Part shown: piece by piece, positions 15,264 to 23,431 of the stretch
Layout of the letters: each line of letters begins with the position of its first letter
Position numbering within the stretch: position 1 is the first letter of the stretch
From: Micromonospora sp. BL4
Lineage (GTDB): Bacteria; Actinomycetota; Actinomycetes; Mycobacteriales; Micromonosporaceae
NCBI RefSeq assembly: GCF_003667505.1
Contig: NZ_RCVJ01000179.1
Span: 1-42,491, forward strand
Length of the DNA stretch: 42,491 bases
Direction: 5' to 3'
Notes under the pieces: generated by a model
The model's input: the letters and a program-made list of their open reading frames with translations, nothing else
What the model was told of the DNA's origin: nothing
The model's database searches: none
Translations under genes and position numbers: made by a program

Positions 15264-18097
15264 AGATCACATTCCTCCTGCTGACCGCTGACGCGATGGG
15301 CGGCACGGAGCGCGCCATCCTCACCCAGGCCGACCACCTCTCGCGGCGCCACACGGTCGAGGTGATCAGCGTCTACCGCACCAGCGACGAGGGCTTCTTC
15401 CAGGCCGACGAGCGGGTACGGATGCGGTACCTCGTCGACCTGACCGGCCCGACGCCGCGGCCGACCCGGCCGACGAACGTCGATGACGAGGCGTACGCGG
15501 CGCTGTACCGCAGCCCCAGCCGGTTGATGCCGGCCCGGTGGGAGAAGCAGGGCAGCCGCCTGGCCGACCTGGAGATCGACCGGGCACTGCGGTCGCTCGA
15601 CACCGACGTGCTCGTCTCCTCCTCGCCGGCGCTGATGGCGATGGCCACCACGCTGGCGCCGCCGTCCGTGGTGACGGTGCACCAGGAGCACCGGCCGTCG
15701 CAGTTGCGGGGCGGGACCGGCGAGCCGCTGTTCCAGTTCGCCCCGCGGCTGGACGCGCTGGTGGTGCTCACGGACCGCACCCGGGACTGGTTCATCGACA
15801 CCTTCGCCTCGTCCTGCCCGCGGATCGAGGTCATCCCGAACAGCATCCCCGACGGATTCCGTCCCCGGTCCACCCTCCGCAACCCGGTGGTGAGCGTGGC
15901 GGGTCGGATGGTGCCGGAGAAGCGCATCGACCACGCCATCCGCGCCTTCCGAACGGTTGCCGACACGTACCCGGACTGGACGCTGCGGATCTTCGGCGAC
16001 GGCCCGCTGCTCGGTGAGATGCGCAGCCTCGCCGCCGACCTCGGTCTGAGCGACAGCGTGCAGGTGCTCGGGCCGACCAACCGGATGGTCGAGGAGTGGT
16101 CGAAGACCAGCGTCGCGCTGCTCTCCTCGCGCGACGGTGAGGCGCTCCCGCTGGTGCTGCTGGAGGCGTTCGCCGCCGGCGTGCCCGCGGTGGCGTACGA
16201 CATCCAGACCGGTCCGGCCGAGATCATCACCCACGGTGCGAATGGTTTCCTGGTCAGCTCGGGCGACATCGACGGTCTGGCCGACGCGATGATGAGGCTC
16301 ATCGCGGACGAGCGGTTGCGGCAGGACTTCGGCGCCGGTGCCCTGCGTGCCGCCGAGAACTACCGCATCGACCCGATCATGCACCGTTGGGAGCAGCTCT
16401 TCGCGGACCTGATCGCGGCGCGTGCCGCGGGCGAACAGACGCGGTCCGACCGGCTCGCGGCGTGGATCGGGCGCACCGGCGGATCGGGCTTCGCTCCCGC
16501 CGCACCCCGTCCCGCTCAGGTCACGAGCGGGCTGGACGTGACGGCCGTCGAGGAGCGCATCCAGCAGACCGTCGCGGGGCTGGTCCGCTCCGGCGGCCGC
16601 CTCAGCGTCGTCCGGGACGACATGACGCCCGCCGACGCCGCCCACGCGAACTTCACAGCGGTGACCGACCTCCTGTGGAGACAGGGCATCCCCTACTGGG
16701 TGGCGCGCGACCACGGTGTCCGACACCGCGTGGTGGTCGACCTGGAGCATCGCGACGCGACGCTCGCTGCCCTCGCGGAGGAGTTCTCCGCCGCGCCCTT
16801 CTACGCCGAGACCCTCACCACCGGCGCCAAGGTCACGGCCGTGACCCCCGCCGCGTGCCTGACCACCGAGAGCCGCGCCGCCGAGGCCGTCGGCCTGCGG
16901 CTGTTCCGACCGGTGGTGTCGTCGTCGCGGACCCTCCGGTACGGCCCCGCGCTCGGCTGTGACGTCGAGTTCTGGACCCCGTCGAAGGATGGCGAGGCGC
17001 TGGTCGCCACCCGCAGCACACTACTCGGCCCCACCGTCCCGGTGGCGGCCATGACACCGGCCACCCTGACCGTACGGGGTCGGCAGCATCCCACCATCGA
17101 GCCCTTCACCCACCGACTTTTGTCCGATGTGGACTTTCCCATCGACGTCGTCTACACCTGGGTGGACGGGGACGATCCGCAGTGGCGCGCGGCGAAGGAC
17201 CGGGTCCTCGCGGAGCTGGGCCGGGAGCCGCTCGCAGCGGCGGACGGGTCGGCCCGGTTCCGGGATCGCGACGAGCTGCGCTACTCGCTGCGCTCCATCG
17301 ACATGTACGCGCCGTGGGTCCGCAACATCTACGTGGTGACGGCGGGGCAGACCCCGACCTGGCTCGACACCGATCACCCCCGGGTCGCCGTCGTGGACCA
17401 CCGCGAGCTGTTCGGTGGACGCGGCACCCTGCCGACGTTCAACTCACACGCCATCGAGTCGCAGCTGCACCACATCGACGGCCTCGCCGAGCACTTCATC
17501 TACTTCAACGACGACTTCTTCCTGGGCCGCCCGATCCTGCCGACGCTGTTCTTCGATCCGACCGGCCTGTCGAAGTTCTTCATCTCACCGACGCCGATTC
17601 CGATGCTCGACGTCACGGCGGAGGACGACTTCAACTTCAGCGCGGCCAAGAACAACCGCCAGCTGATCCGGAACGCGTTCGGCCGTACGCTGACCCATGG
17701 CCTGTTGCACGCGCCCTACGCGATGAGCCGCAGCGTCGCCAACGAGCTGGATCGGCAGTTCGCGGACGACGTGAAGCTCACCGCCGCGTCCCAGCTCCGG
17801 GCCCACTCGGACATCTCGGTGGCGTCCTCGCTGCACCACTACGTCGGCTACCTCACCGGGCGGTCCGTGCCGGGCAGCATCCGGATGAGCTACGTCAACA
17901 CCGGCGAGCCGTCGGAGCACCCGCAGCTGACCCAGATCATGACCACCCGGGGCTACGACTCGTTCTGCCTCAACGACACGCACCACGGCCATCTCGACGC
18001 CGAGGAGCAGACCCGGATCGTCATGACCTTCCTCGAGAGCTACTTCCCCGTGGCCAGTCAGTTCGAGCGGGGCAGCATCCGCAACCGGGCCCGCTGA
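15260..18097 (+). CDS. Fusion of GT4 glycosyltransferase and Stealth phosphotransferase
   Basis: A 945-residue bifunctional protein from TTG 15260 (overlapping the previous stop). Residues 1-395 are a GT-B fold glycosyltransferase of family GT4: an N-terminal glycine motif LLTADAMGGTER, VAGRMVPEKRIDHAIRAF, and the donor-binding E-x7-E (E294, E302, EALPLVLLE). After a linker, residues about 420-620 carry the module found before CR1 in the other Stealth proteins. CR1 follows at about 623-645 (IDVVYTWVDGDDPQW). CR2 starts near 665 (RDELRYSLRSIDMYAPW), CR3 near 794 (AAKNNRQLIRNAFG) and CR4 near 900 (FCLNDTHHG). One protein could add a sugar and then a sugar-phosphate, as needed for a phosphoglycan repeat unit. 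Domain calls are firm; the product is inferred. Confidence 0.92.
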   Translation: MKITFLLLTADAMGGTERAILTQADHLSRRHTVEVISVYRTSDEGFFQADERVRMRYLVDLTGPTPRPTRPTNVDDEAYAALYRSPSRLMPARWEKQGSRLADLEIDRALRSLDTDVLVSSSPALMAMATTLAPPSVVTVHQEHRPSQLRGGTGEPLFQFAPRLDALVVLTDRTRDWFIDTFASSCPRIEVIPNSIPDGFRPRSTLRNPVVSVAGRMVPEKRIDHAIRAFRTVADTYPDWTLRIFGDGPLLGEMRSLAADLGLSDSVQVLGPTNRMVEEWSKTSVALLSSRDGEALPLVLLEAFAAGVPAVAYDIQTGPAEIITHGANGFLVSSGDIDGLADAMMRLIADERLRQDFGAGALRAAENYRIDPIMHRWEQLFADLIAARAAGEQTRSDRLAAWIGRTGGSGFAPAAPRPAQVTSGLDVTAVEERIQQTVAGLVRSGGRLSVVRDDMTPADAAHANFTAVTDLLWRQGIPYWVARDHGVRHRVVVDLEHRDATLAALAEEFSAAPFYAETLTTGAKVTAVTPAACLTTESRAAEAVGLRLFRPVVSSSRTLRYGPALGCDVEFWTPSKDGEALVATRSTLLGPTVPVAAMTPATLTVRGRQHPTIEPFTHRLLSDVDFPIDVVYTWVDGDDPQWRAAKDRVLAELGREPLAAADGSARFRDRDELRYSLRSIDMYAPWVRNIYVVTAGQTPTWLDTDHPRVAVVDHRELFGGRGTLPTFNSHAIESQLHHIDGLAEHFIYFNDDFFLGRPILPTLFFDPTGLSKFFISPTPIPMLDVTAEDDFNFSAAKNNRQLIRNAFGRTLTHGLLHAPYAMSRSVANELDRQFADDVKLTAASQLRAHSDISVASSLHHYVGYLTGRSVPGSIRMSYVNTGEPSEHPQLTQIMTTRGYDSFCLNDTHHGHLDAEEQTRIVMTFLESYFPVASQFERGSIRNRAR

Positions 18098-18168
18098 GCA
18101 AGCGGGCCCACTGAATAACCGGGCCCGCTGAACAAGCGGGCCCGGTTACGCGAGCGGGCCCGCTGAAC
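18087..18168. terminator. Tandem palindromic bidirectional terminator between convergent Stealth genes
   Basis: GGGCCCGCT followed by a 5-nt loop and AGCGGGCCC occurs at 18087-18109 (including the stop codon of the fusion gene) and again at 18121-18143. The second copy extends to a 14-bp perfect stem (18116-18129 with 18135-18148). A third half-unit and the palindrome AGCGGGCCCGCT lie at 18153-18164. The unit recurs every 34-35 bp. It can stop transcription from both sides. Confidence 0.8.
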
Positions 18169-18187
18169 GGCGGCCTCGGCGTCGGCA

Positions 18188-20101
18188 CTAGCGCGGCGGA
18201 AGATCCGGTCCCGGGCGGTGCTCCTCCGCCTGGTGTTCGGCAGTCCGGCCGGCTGCGATGCGGCCCGAGGGCAGGGTGGGCGCGTCCAACCGGGGGCCGA
18301 CCCGGGGCTTGTGCACCACGGGCGCGTCCGCATGCCGGCCGACCTTGAGTGCGGGGGTCGTCGGCGCGTCCAACTGCCTGCCGCGCCGCTCCACACCGCG
18401 AGCCTGTCGCCACAGCTCGGTGGCCCCGAGCTTCCGGCGTTCGGCGATCACGTCGTCGGGCAGCTCGAACGGGGCCGGGAACGGCAGGTAGCGCGGCAGG
18501 AAGTCGGCCAGCATGCTCTCCTGTTCCTGGAACGCGTTCGGGTCCGAGTCGGTGTCGTTGAGGCAGAAGACATCACGGTGCCGACGAGCGAGCAACTCGG
18601 TGAGGCGGGCGGGCGTCGAGGGGTGGCCGAGGTCGGCGTACTCGTACTCGATGTCGCCGGGCACCGCCTGCGCGGTCAGGTACGCCCAGTACTGGTGCAG
18701 CGACGACGGGATCGAGAGGTCGCCGTGGTGGCGGAAGCGGTGCTGCGCGGTGGCCGTCACGTCCGCCTGCAGGGTGACCTCGATCTGCCGCATGATGCTG
18801 CGCCGGAGCGCGAACGGCGTGTGCTTCATCTTCTGCGTGATCGTGACACCGAACTGCCGCTGGATGTGCCGGCGGTTGTTCTTGCCGGCGGCCTTCACCG
18901 GCGGGTCGCTCGGCTTCGCCTCGCCCAGCCCGAACTGCGCCGGTGACAGGAAGAACTTCGCGATCCCGTTGGCGTGGAAGAAGTGCGTCGGCAGCAGGGG
19001 CCGGCCCAGGAAGACGTCGTCGTTGAGGTAGAGGAAGTGCTCTGCCAGGCCGTCGATGCGGTGCAACCGGGACTCGATGGCGTGGGAGTTGAACGACGAC
19101 CGACCGCCGAGGTCGGCGAAGAGTTCGGCGTGCGACACGACGGTGACCATCGGGTGGCTCGGATCGAGCCAGCTGGGCAACTGACTGTCGGTGATCAGGA
19201 AGATCCGGCGTAGCCACGGTGCGAAACTGTGCAGCGAGCGCATCGAATACCGCAGCTCGTCCCGGTTGTGGTAGCGCGACGTGTTCGCCGCGATCGCGTG
19301 CAGCGGGCCGTCGGGGGTGCCGAGTGCGGCCATCTTCCGCTGCAACCACTCCGGGTCCGAACCGTCCACCCAGGTGTAGACGGCGTCGATCGGAAAGCCC
19401 ACCCGGTCCGGTGCACGAACGGTGAGATCACGTCGGGTGCGGTACGTGTGGTCGTCGGCCTCGGGCACGAAGTGGCTGAGCAGCGCGGCGGCGACCCGGA
19501 CCGGCTCCGCCTCGGCGGGCGCCTCGTCGATCACGGCGTTGTGCCGGGGCGCGCGGACCACGTCCTGGTGTCGCGTCCAGAACTCGATCTCGCAGGCGAA
19601 CTGCGCGCCGAGGACCACACCCGCCCGGGCGTCGGTCACCGGGAACCAGATCTGGAAGACCTCGGCCGGCGCCGCCTCCGGCTGGTCCCGACCGGGCAGC
19701 ACCTCGACGACCCGGACGTGCGCGCCCTCCAGCGCGGGGGCCGAGCGCACCAGCCGACCGACGGCGGCACGGTGCTCGTCGAGAACCGCGACGGAGCTGC
19801 GGAGGTAGTCGTCGTTGCGCAGGCAGTGGTAGTCGATCCCGGCCGACTCCAGGGCGCTCGTGACGGCCCGCAGGTTGTGGTGCCACAGCTCCAAGGGCGT
19901 GGCCGCGGCGACCACCTCGGCGCGGGTACGGACGCCGCCGTCGGGCACCGTCACCCGAGCACCCAGCGCGTGGACGGTGCCGCCCCCGCGTGGCCCGGAG
20001 AGGGTGCGTACGACCCCCAGCCGCCGGTGCTCGGGAAGCAGGTTGACCAGTCGACGCCGGAGGGGCTGCGGCAACGCGCGGTAGATCCGTAGGGCGATCA
20101 T
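18188..20101 (-). CDS. Stealth family sugar-1-phosphate transferase, paralogue
   Basis: A 637-residue Stealth protein convergent with the glycan operon. CR1 is near 235-255 (IDAVYTWVDGSDPEW), CR2 from about 272 (RDELRYSMRSLHSFAPWL, IFLITDSQLPSWLD), CR3 near 402 (AGKNNRRHIQRQFGVTITQK) and CR4 near 507 (FCLNDTDSD). Over these blocks it is very close to the protein at 12472-14280, which suggests duplication and inversion. A basic, Arg-rich tail of about 70 residues follows CR4 and is absent from the paralogue. The ATG at 20101 is preferred over an upstream GTG because it matches the paralogue's N-terminus; no Shine-Dalgarno is visible. It has its own promoter region and may make a variant linkage in the same glycan. 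Confidence 0.92.
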   Translation of the reverse strand: MIALRIYRALPQPLRRRLVNLLPEHRRLGVVRTLSGPRGGGTVHALGARVTVPDGGVRTRAEVVAAATPLELWHHNLRAVTSALESAGIDYHCLRNDDYLRSSVAVLDEHRAAVGRLVRSAPALEGAHVRVVEVLPGRDQPEAAPAEVFQIWFPVTDARAGVVLGAQFACEIEFWTRHQDVVRAPRHNAVIDEAPAEAEPVRVAAALLSHFVPEADDHTYRTRRDLTVRAPDRVGFPIDAVYTWVDGSDPEWLQRKMAALGTPDGPLHAIAANTSRYHNRDELRYSMRSLHSFAPWLRRIFLITDSQLPSWLDPSHPMVTVVSHAELFADLGGRSSFNSHAIESRLHRIDGLAEHFLYLNDDVFLGRPLLPTHFFHANGIAKFFLSPAQFGLGEAKPSDPPVKAAGKNNRRHIQRQFGVTITQKMKHTPFALRRSIMRQIEVTLQADVTATAQHRFRHHGDLSIPSSLHQYWAYLTAQAVPGDIEYEYADLGHPSTPARLTELLARRHRDVFCLNDTDSDPNAFQEQESMLADFLPRYLPFPAPFELPDDVIAERRKLGATELWRQARGVERRGRQLDAPTTPALKVGRHADAPVVHKPRVGPRLDAPTLPSGRIAAGRTAEHQAEEHRPGPDLPPR

Positions 20102-20109
20102 GCGGCAGG

Positions 20110-20122
20110 CCGTTCTGAACGG
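20110..20122. promoter_or_regulatory. Inverted repeat CCGTTC-N-GAACGG next to the Stealth start
   Basis: Six-base perfect arms (20110-20115 and 20117-20122) surround one T, 9 bases upstream of the Stealth ATG at 20101. It is a possible operator or leader hairpin. A similar, longer element lies at 20261-20275. Confidence 0.35.
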
Positions 20123-20260
20123 ACATCCACTCGCGCAGCCATCACCGCATGCCTCTCCACAGCTCCCCCGTGACGCTGCGCGACGAGCCGGGCAGGGTTG
20201 AGGCGCACGCTGCGACCGCTGCGGATCCCCGACTACCACCCAGCCCCGGGCTCTGGCCTG

Positions 20261-20275
20261 CCCGTTCCGAACGGG
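20261..20275. promoter_or_regulatory. Inverted repeat CCCGTTC-N-GAACGGG
   Basis: Seven-base perfect arms surround a single C. It shares the CCGTTC/GAACGG arms with the element at 20110-20122, 150 bp away in the same intergenic region. Two like elements suggest a binding site for one dimeric regulator. Confidence 0.4.
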
Positions 20276-20531
20276 TGTGGCCGCCGCAGGTGAGCCCGAA
20301 GCAGCACCTTCACCTACTGGTCATCAAACAACCACACGATCGATATCTCGCCTACCGACAATCGTCACATATAACAGTCTTGCACTATTTAGCCCGTTTA
20401 ATTCTGTCCGTTCGGTGGGCACCAATGCGGCGCAACGGTGGACCGAAGGTGTCTTCACGCTGCTGCCGGATCCGGCCGCGCACCGGTATACCGGCTTCCG
20501 GCGCCGCCTCCGCGCCTGGCAGAGTGGCCTG

Positions 20532-21452
20532 GTGACCGCAATGGAGCCCGCCGCGACCCGGGTGCTGCACCCGCCGGCCGGCTACCGCCTGGCAGCGTCG
20601 GTCCGCGCGCTCACCTTCAGCCCGTACGACCCGTGCGCCCGCGTCGCCGCCGGCACCTTCTGGTGGGCCACCCGCACTCCGGACGGGCCGGCCACGCTGG
20701 CCCTGCGGCCGGCCGGCGGCGAACTCGTCGCCGAGGGCTACGGGCCGGGCGCCGAGCACGTGCTGGCCCGGGCCGACTCGATCGCCGGGCTCCGCGACGA
20801 CCTGACCGGCTTCGCCGAGCTGGCCGCGACGCACCCGCTGGTCGCCCGGCTGGCCCGGGAGCACCGCGGGCTGCGGATGCCCGCCACCGGGCAGGTCTTT
20901 CCCCGCCTGCTGCGCGCGGTCTTCGAGCAGAAGGTCACCGGCAAGGAGGCGTACCGGGCGTACTCGGCGACCGTGCGGCACTTCCGCGAACCGGCGCCCG
21001 GCCCGCTGCAACCGCTGCTGCTGCCGCCCGAGGCCGCCGCGGTGGCCGCCACCCCGTACTGGGTGTTCCACCCGTTCGGCGTGGAGCAGCGCCGGGCCGA
21101 CACGCTGCGCCGGGTCGCCGCGATCGCCGACCGGTTGGAGCGCTGCGCCGACGCGACCGAGGCCACCCGCCGGCTGACCGCCGTCGCCGGTATCGGGCCG
21201 TGGACCGCCGCCGAGGTGGTCCGGACCGCCTACGGCGACGCGGACGCGGTCAGCGTCGGCGACTACCACATACCCAACACGGTGGCCTGGGCCCTCGCCG
21301 GCGAGCCACGGGGGGACGACGCCCGGATGCTGGCCCTGCTGGAGCCGTTCCGGGGTCACCGGGGCCGGGTCTGTCTGCTGCTGGAGGCCGCCGGCATCCA
21401 GGCGCCGAAGTTCGGCCCCCGCGCGCCGATCCGCTCGTTCGCCCGCTTCTGA
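20532..21452 (+). CDS. DNA-3-methyladenine glycosylase II family protein (AlkA-like)
   Basis: A 306-residue base-excision glycosylase of the HhH-GPD superfamily, which removes alkylated bases. The N-terminal half (about 1-120) is the AlkA-type beta domain. Then come FEQKVTGKEAYRAYSATVRHF, the helix-hairpin-helix VAGIGPWTAAEVVR, and the catalytic Asp in SVGDYHIPNTVAWAL (D244). GTG 20532 or ATG 20541 is the likely start. The open frame continues about 85 codons upstream, but that extension crosses the A/T-rich promoter island and has no family counterpart. There is no iron-sulfur cysteine cluster. It is a single gene, convergent with the DUF1990 gene 10 bp downstream. Confidence 0.88.
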   Translation: MTAMEPAATRVLHPPAGYRLAASVRALTFSPYDPCARVAAGTFWWATRTPDGPATLALRPAGGELVAEGYGPGAEHVLARADSIAGLRDDLTGFAELAATHPLVARLAREHRGLRMPATGQVFPRLLRAVFEQKVTGKEAYRAYSATVRHFREPAPGPLQPLLLPPEAAAVAATPYWVFHPFGVEQRRADTLRRVAAIADRLERCADATEATRRLTAVAGIGPWTAAEVVRTAYGDADAVSVGDYHIPNTVAWALAGEPRGDDARMLALLEPFRGHRGRVCLLLEAAGIQAPKFGPRAPIRSFARF

Positions 21453-21462
21453 CCGACGCCGC

Positions 21463-21966
21463 TCAGCGGCCGGCGCAGAGCCGGCGCAGGGTCCGGCCCA
21501 GCCACCAGGCGTACGCGTGCTGCACGGCCCGGACGCCGGGGCCGCCGGCGCGCGTGAACCAGCGGTCCGGGCGACTGAACGCGCGTACCTCGAACCAGAC
21601 CGCGCCGGTGTCGTCGCGGCCGACCACGAACGCCTCCTCACCCCGCTCCGGGTGCCCGGGCAGGGTGCCGTAGCCGAAGCCGGCGAGCCGCGGCGTGTGC
21701 TCGCTCCAGATCACCCGGCAGGGCCCCCAGACGCGGACCGGCCCGAGGCCCAGGCCCGCGCTCACCAGCACGCCCTCGGTGGCCCGCGGCGCGTCGGTGC
21801 GCATCCGGACCCCGGCGGCCCGGTGCAGCCGCCAGCTCAGCACCGCCTCGGCCGCGACCTCGAAGCAGCCCGCCGGCAGCGCGAACCGGTGGCGCAGGTG
21901 GTGGTACCCACCGGGCAGCGTCCCCTGCCGGGTGCCTCCGACCTCCGGGTACGTCAGCTCGGCCAC
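21463..21966 (-). CDS. DUF1990 family protein
   Basis: A 167-residue protein with the features of DUF1990: an N-terminal LTYPEVG, then GYHHLRHRFALPAGCFEVAAEAVLSW, a central GPCRVIWSEHTPRLAGFGYGTLPGHPERGEEAF, and a C-terminal amphipathic helix VRAVQHAYAWWLGRTLRRL. Family members occur in actinobacteria and plants; their function is unknown. The start at GTG 21966 is chosen because AGGGGGAG precedes it at good spacing; a GTG 27 bases upstream lacks this. Confidence 0.82.
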   Translation of the reverse strand: MAELTYPEVGGTRQGTLPGGYHHLRHRFALPAGCFEVAAEAVLSWRLHRAAGVRMRTDAPRATEGVLVSAGLGLGPVRVWGPCRVIWSEHTPRLAGFGYGTLPGHPERGEEAFVVGRDDTGAVWFEVRAFSRPDRWFTRAGGPGVRAVQHAYAWWLGRTLRRLCAGR

Positions 21967-22061
21967 CGCTCCCCCTCGTCCTCGTCCGGACACGGTCAGG
22001 GTACGGCCGGCGCGTCCGGGCCGCCGGTGGAGACCGACGACGGCTGTGGTGTGCTGCCCCG

Positions 22062-22559
22062 ATGAGCGTCGAGGCGAGCATCGTCCCGGCCGGCGTCGCG
22101 GACGCCGGCGAGATCCTCACCGTGCAGCGCGCCGCCTACCTGACCGAGGCGCAGCACTACTCCGATCCGTTCCTGCCGCCGTTGACCGAGACGCTGGACG
22201 AGGTCGCGGCGGTGCTGGCCGGTCCCACCGCCGTCCTGGCCGCCCGGGTGGGGCACCGGCTGGTCGGCTCGGTGCGGGCCCACCTGGACGGCGACACCGC
22301 GCACGTCGGGCGGCTCTCGGTCGCCCCGGACCAGCAGGGCCTGGGTGTCGGCGGACGGCTGCTCACCGCGATCGAGGCGGCCTGCGCCGGCCGGGCGCAG
22401 CGGTTCACCCTGTTCACCGGCGCGGACAGCGCCCGCAACCTGCGGCTGTACCAGCGGCACGGCTATCGGATCGTGGCGCACCGGCCGGACCCGAACGGCA
22501 TCCGGCTGGCGGTGCTGGAGAAACCGGCGTCGGTCAGCCCTGTTCGCACCGACGCCTGA
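22062..22559 (+). CDS. GNAT family N-acetyltransferase
   Basis: A 165-residue GNAT acetyltransferase. The acetyl-CoA-binding core is VGRLSVAPDQQGLGVGGRLLTAIEAAC (about 86-112), with the pyrophosphate loop Q-Q-G-L-G-V-G. Motif B is ARNLRLYQRHGYRIV (about 125-140). The N-terminal part (YLTEAQHYSDPFLPPLTETLDEV) would shape the substrate site. The substrate cannot be predicted. Its last 26 bases overlap the end of the convergent SRPBCC gene. Confidence 0.9.
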   Translation: MSVEASIVPAGVADAGEILTVQRAAYLTEAQHYSDPFLPPLTETLDEVAAVLAGPTAVLAARVGHRLVGSVRAHLDGDTAHVGRLSVAPDQQGLGVGGRLLTAIEAACAGRAQRFTLFTGADSARNLRLYQRHGYRIVAHRPDPNGIRLAVLEKPASVSPVRTDA

Positions 22560-22956
22560 GCCCGTCGGCCTCCAGCCGCAGGTAGCGGCGCAGCAGACCG
22601 CCGTACCACCAGCCGACCGGCCCGGCGAGCGGCCCGGACTGGATGATGGCCAGCTCGACCCGGGTGGGCCCACCGGGCAGCGGCAGCACCTGGTGCTCCG
22701 CGCGGGTGCGCACCCCCGGCGTGTCGGAGACCCAGGTGAAGGTCTGGTCCTCGGTCAGCTCGGTGACCCGCCAGACCGCCGGCCGCAGCTTCGGCTGCTC
22801 CATGCGAGCGGTCGCGCCGACGGTGAGCGGTCCCGGCTCCCCCCGCCGGACCTGGCGTACCGAAGCCGTCCACTCGGGCCACCGCTGCACGTCGACCAGC
22901 ACCGCCCAGACCCGCTGGGGGTCGGCGGCGATCTCCGTGCCGGCTTCGAACCGCAT
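22534..22956 (-). CDS. SRPBCC (START/Bet v1-like) family protein
   Basis: A 140-residue protein of the SRPBCC fold, a small lipid- or hydrophobic-ligand-binding cavity protein. It opens with the family signature FEAGTEIAADPQRVWAVLVDVQRWPEWTASV. It continues with GATARMEQPKLRPAVWRVTEL and FTWVSDTPGVRTRAEH, and ends in a long helix (GGLLRRYLRLEADGLRRRC) that closes the cavity. ATG 22956 has GGAGGA at the right distance. The 3' end overlaps the convergent GNAT gene by 26 bp. Ligand unknown. Confidence 0.88.
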   Translation of the reverse strand: MRFEAGTEIAADPQRVWAVLVDVQRWPEWTASVRQVRRGEPGPLTVGATARMEQPKLRPAVWRVTELTEDQTFTWVSDTPGVRTRAEHQVLPLPGGPTRVELAIIQSGPLAGPVGWWYGGLLRRYLRLEADGLRRRCEQG

Positions 22957-23083
22957 CGCGTCTCCTCCCCGGCGGGCCGCCCGGCGCCGCCGCGCCTCGG
23001 GGACGAGACTGCCCGGTGAATCGTGACGCCGGCATCCGCCGGCCGGCCCGTTGGAGGGCCCGTTGCGGTCCGGCCGCCGGGAG

Positions 23084-23296
23084 TCAGGCGGCTTCGTGCA
23101 GGTCGGCCAGGCTGAGCGGGGTACACCGGCGCAGCAGCTCCGCCAACTCGGACACCGATCCGGCCTCGCCGAGCACGTTCTTGCCACCGCCGAACCGCTC
23201 CGGGTAACGGCGAATCAGTCGGTACCGGTAGCGGCCCCGGATCAGCTCGACGCTCACCCGCCACCGCCCGCAGCAGTCACAGACCCACTCGGACAC
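23084..23296 (-). CDS. Small conserved-looking protein with N-terminal Cys cluster
   Basis: A 70-residue protein from GTG 23296. It begins SEWVCDCCGRWRVSVELI, where C-x-C-C could bind zinc; a single Cys (RRCTPLS) lies near the end. The middle (RGRYRYRLIRRYPERFGGGK) is very basic and the C-terminus is helical (SVSELAELLRRC). I do not recognise a family. A DNA- or RNA-binding role is plausible but unproven. It is divergent from ligC, with a 135-bp shared promoter region. Confidence 0.65.
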   Translation of the reverse strand: MSEWVCDCCGRWRVSVELIRGRYRYRLIRRYPERFGGGKNVLGEAGSVSELAELLRRCTPLSLADLHEAA

Positions 23297-23431
23297 CTCG
23301 CGAAACTAGCTCTGACCTTCGGTTATCTGATTCGCCCGGACAGGACGAGCGGCGCGGAGGCGGACACGCCACCCCGCCGCCCACGGTGATCTGCCTCACG
23401 ACTGTCGGCAGCGTCTGATTGACTGGTCGCC

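Larger units (their letters stand above)
20102..20531. other. Divergent intergenic region with A/T-rich island and inverted repeats
   Basis: This 430-base stretch separates the third Stealth gene (minus) from the AlkA-type gene (plus). It holds two short inverted repeats (listed separately) and an A/T-rich island at about 20325-20405, the most A/T-rich sequence in this half of the window. The island probably contains promoters, but I cannot find a well-spaced -35/-10 pair on either strand. No credible coding sequence is seen. Confidence 0.5.

Noticed and set aside
20277..20531. 85-codon N-terminal extension of the AlkA-like gene
   Set aside because: Crosses the A/T-rich intergenic island and has no counterpart in the glycosylase family; GTG 20532 is the better start.
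12126..20531. CCGAACGG-like octamers as a regulon motif of the Stealth genes
   Set aside because: Similar strings also occur inside coding regions of this GC-rich DNA, so only the two perfect inverted repeats at 20110 and 20261 were kept.
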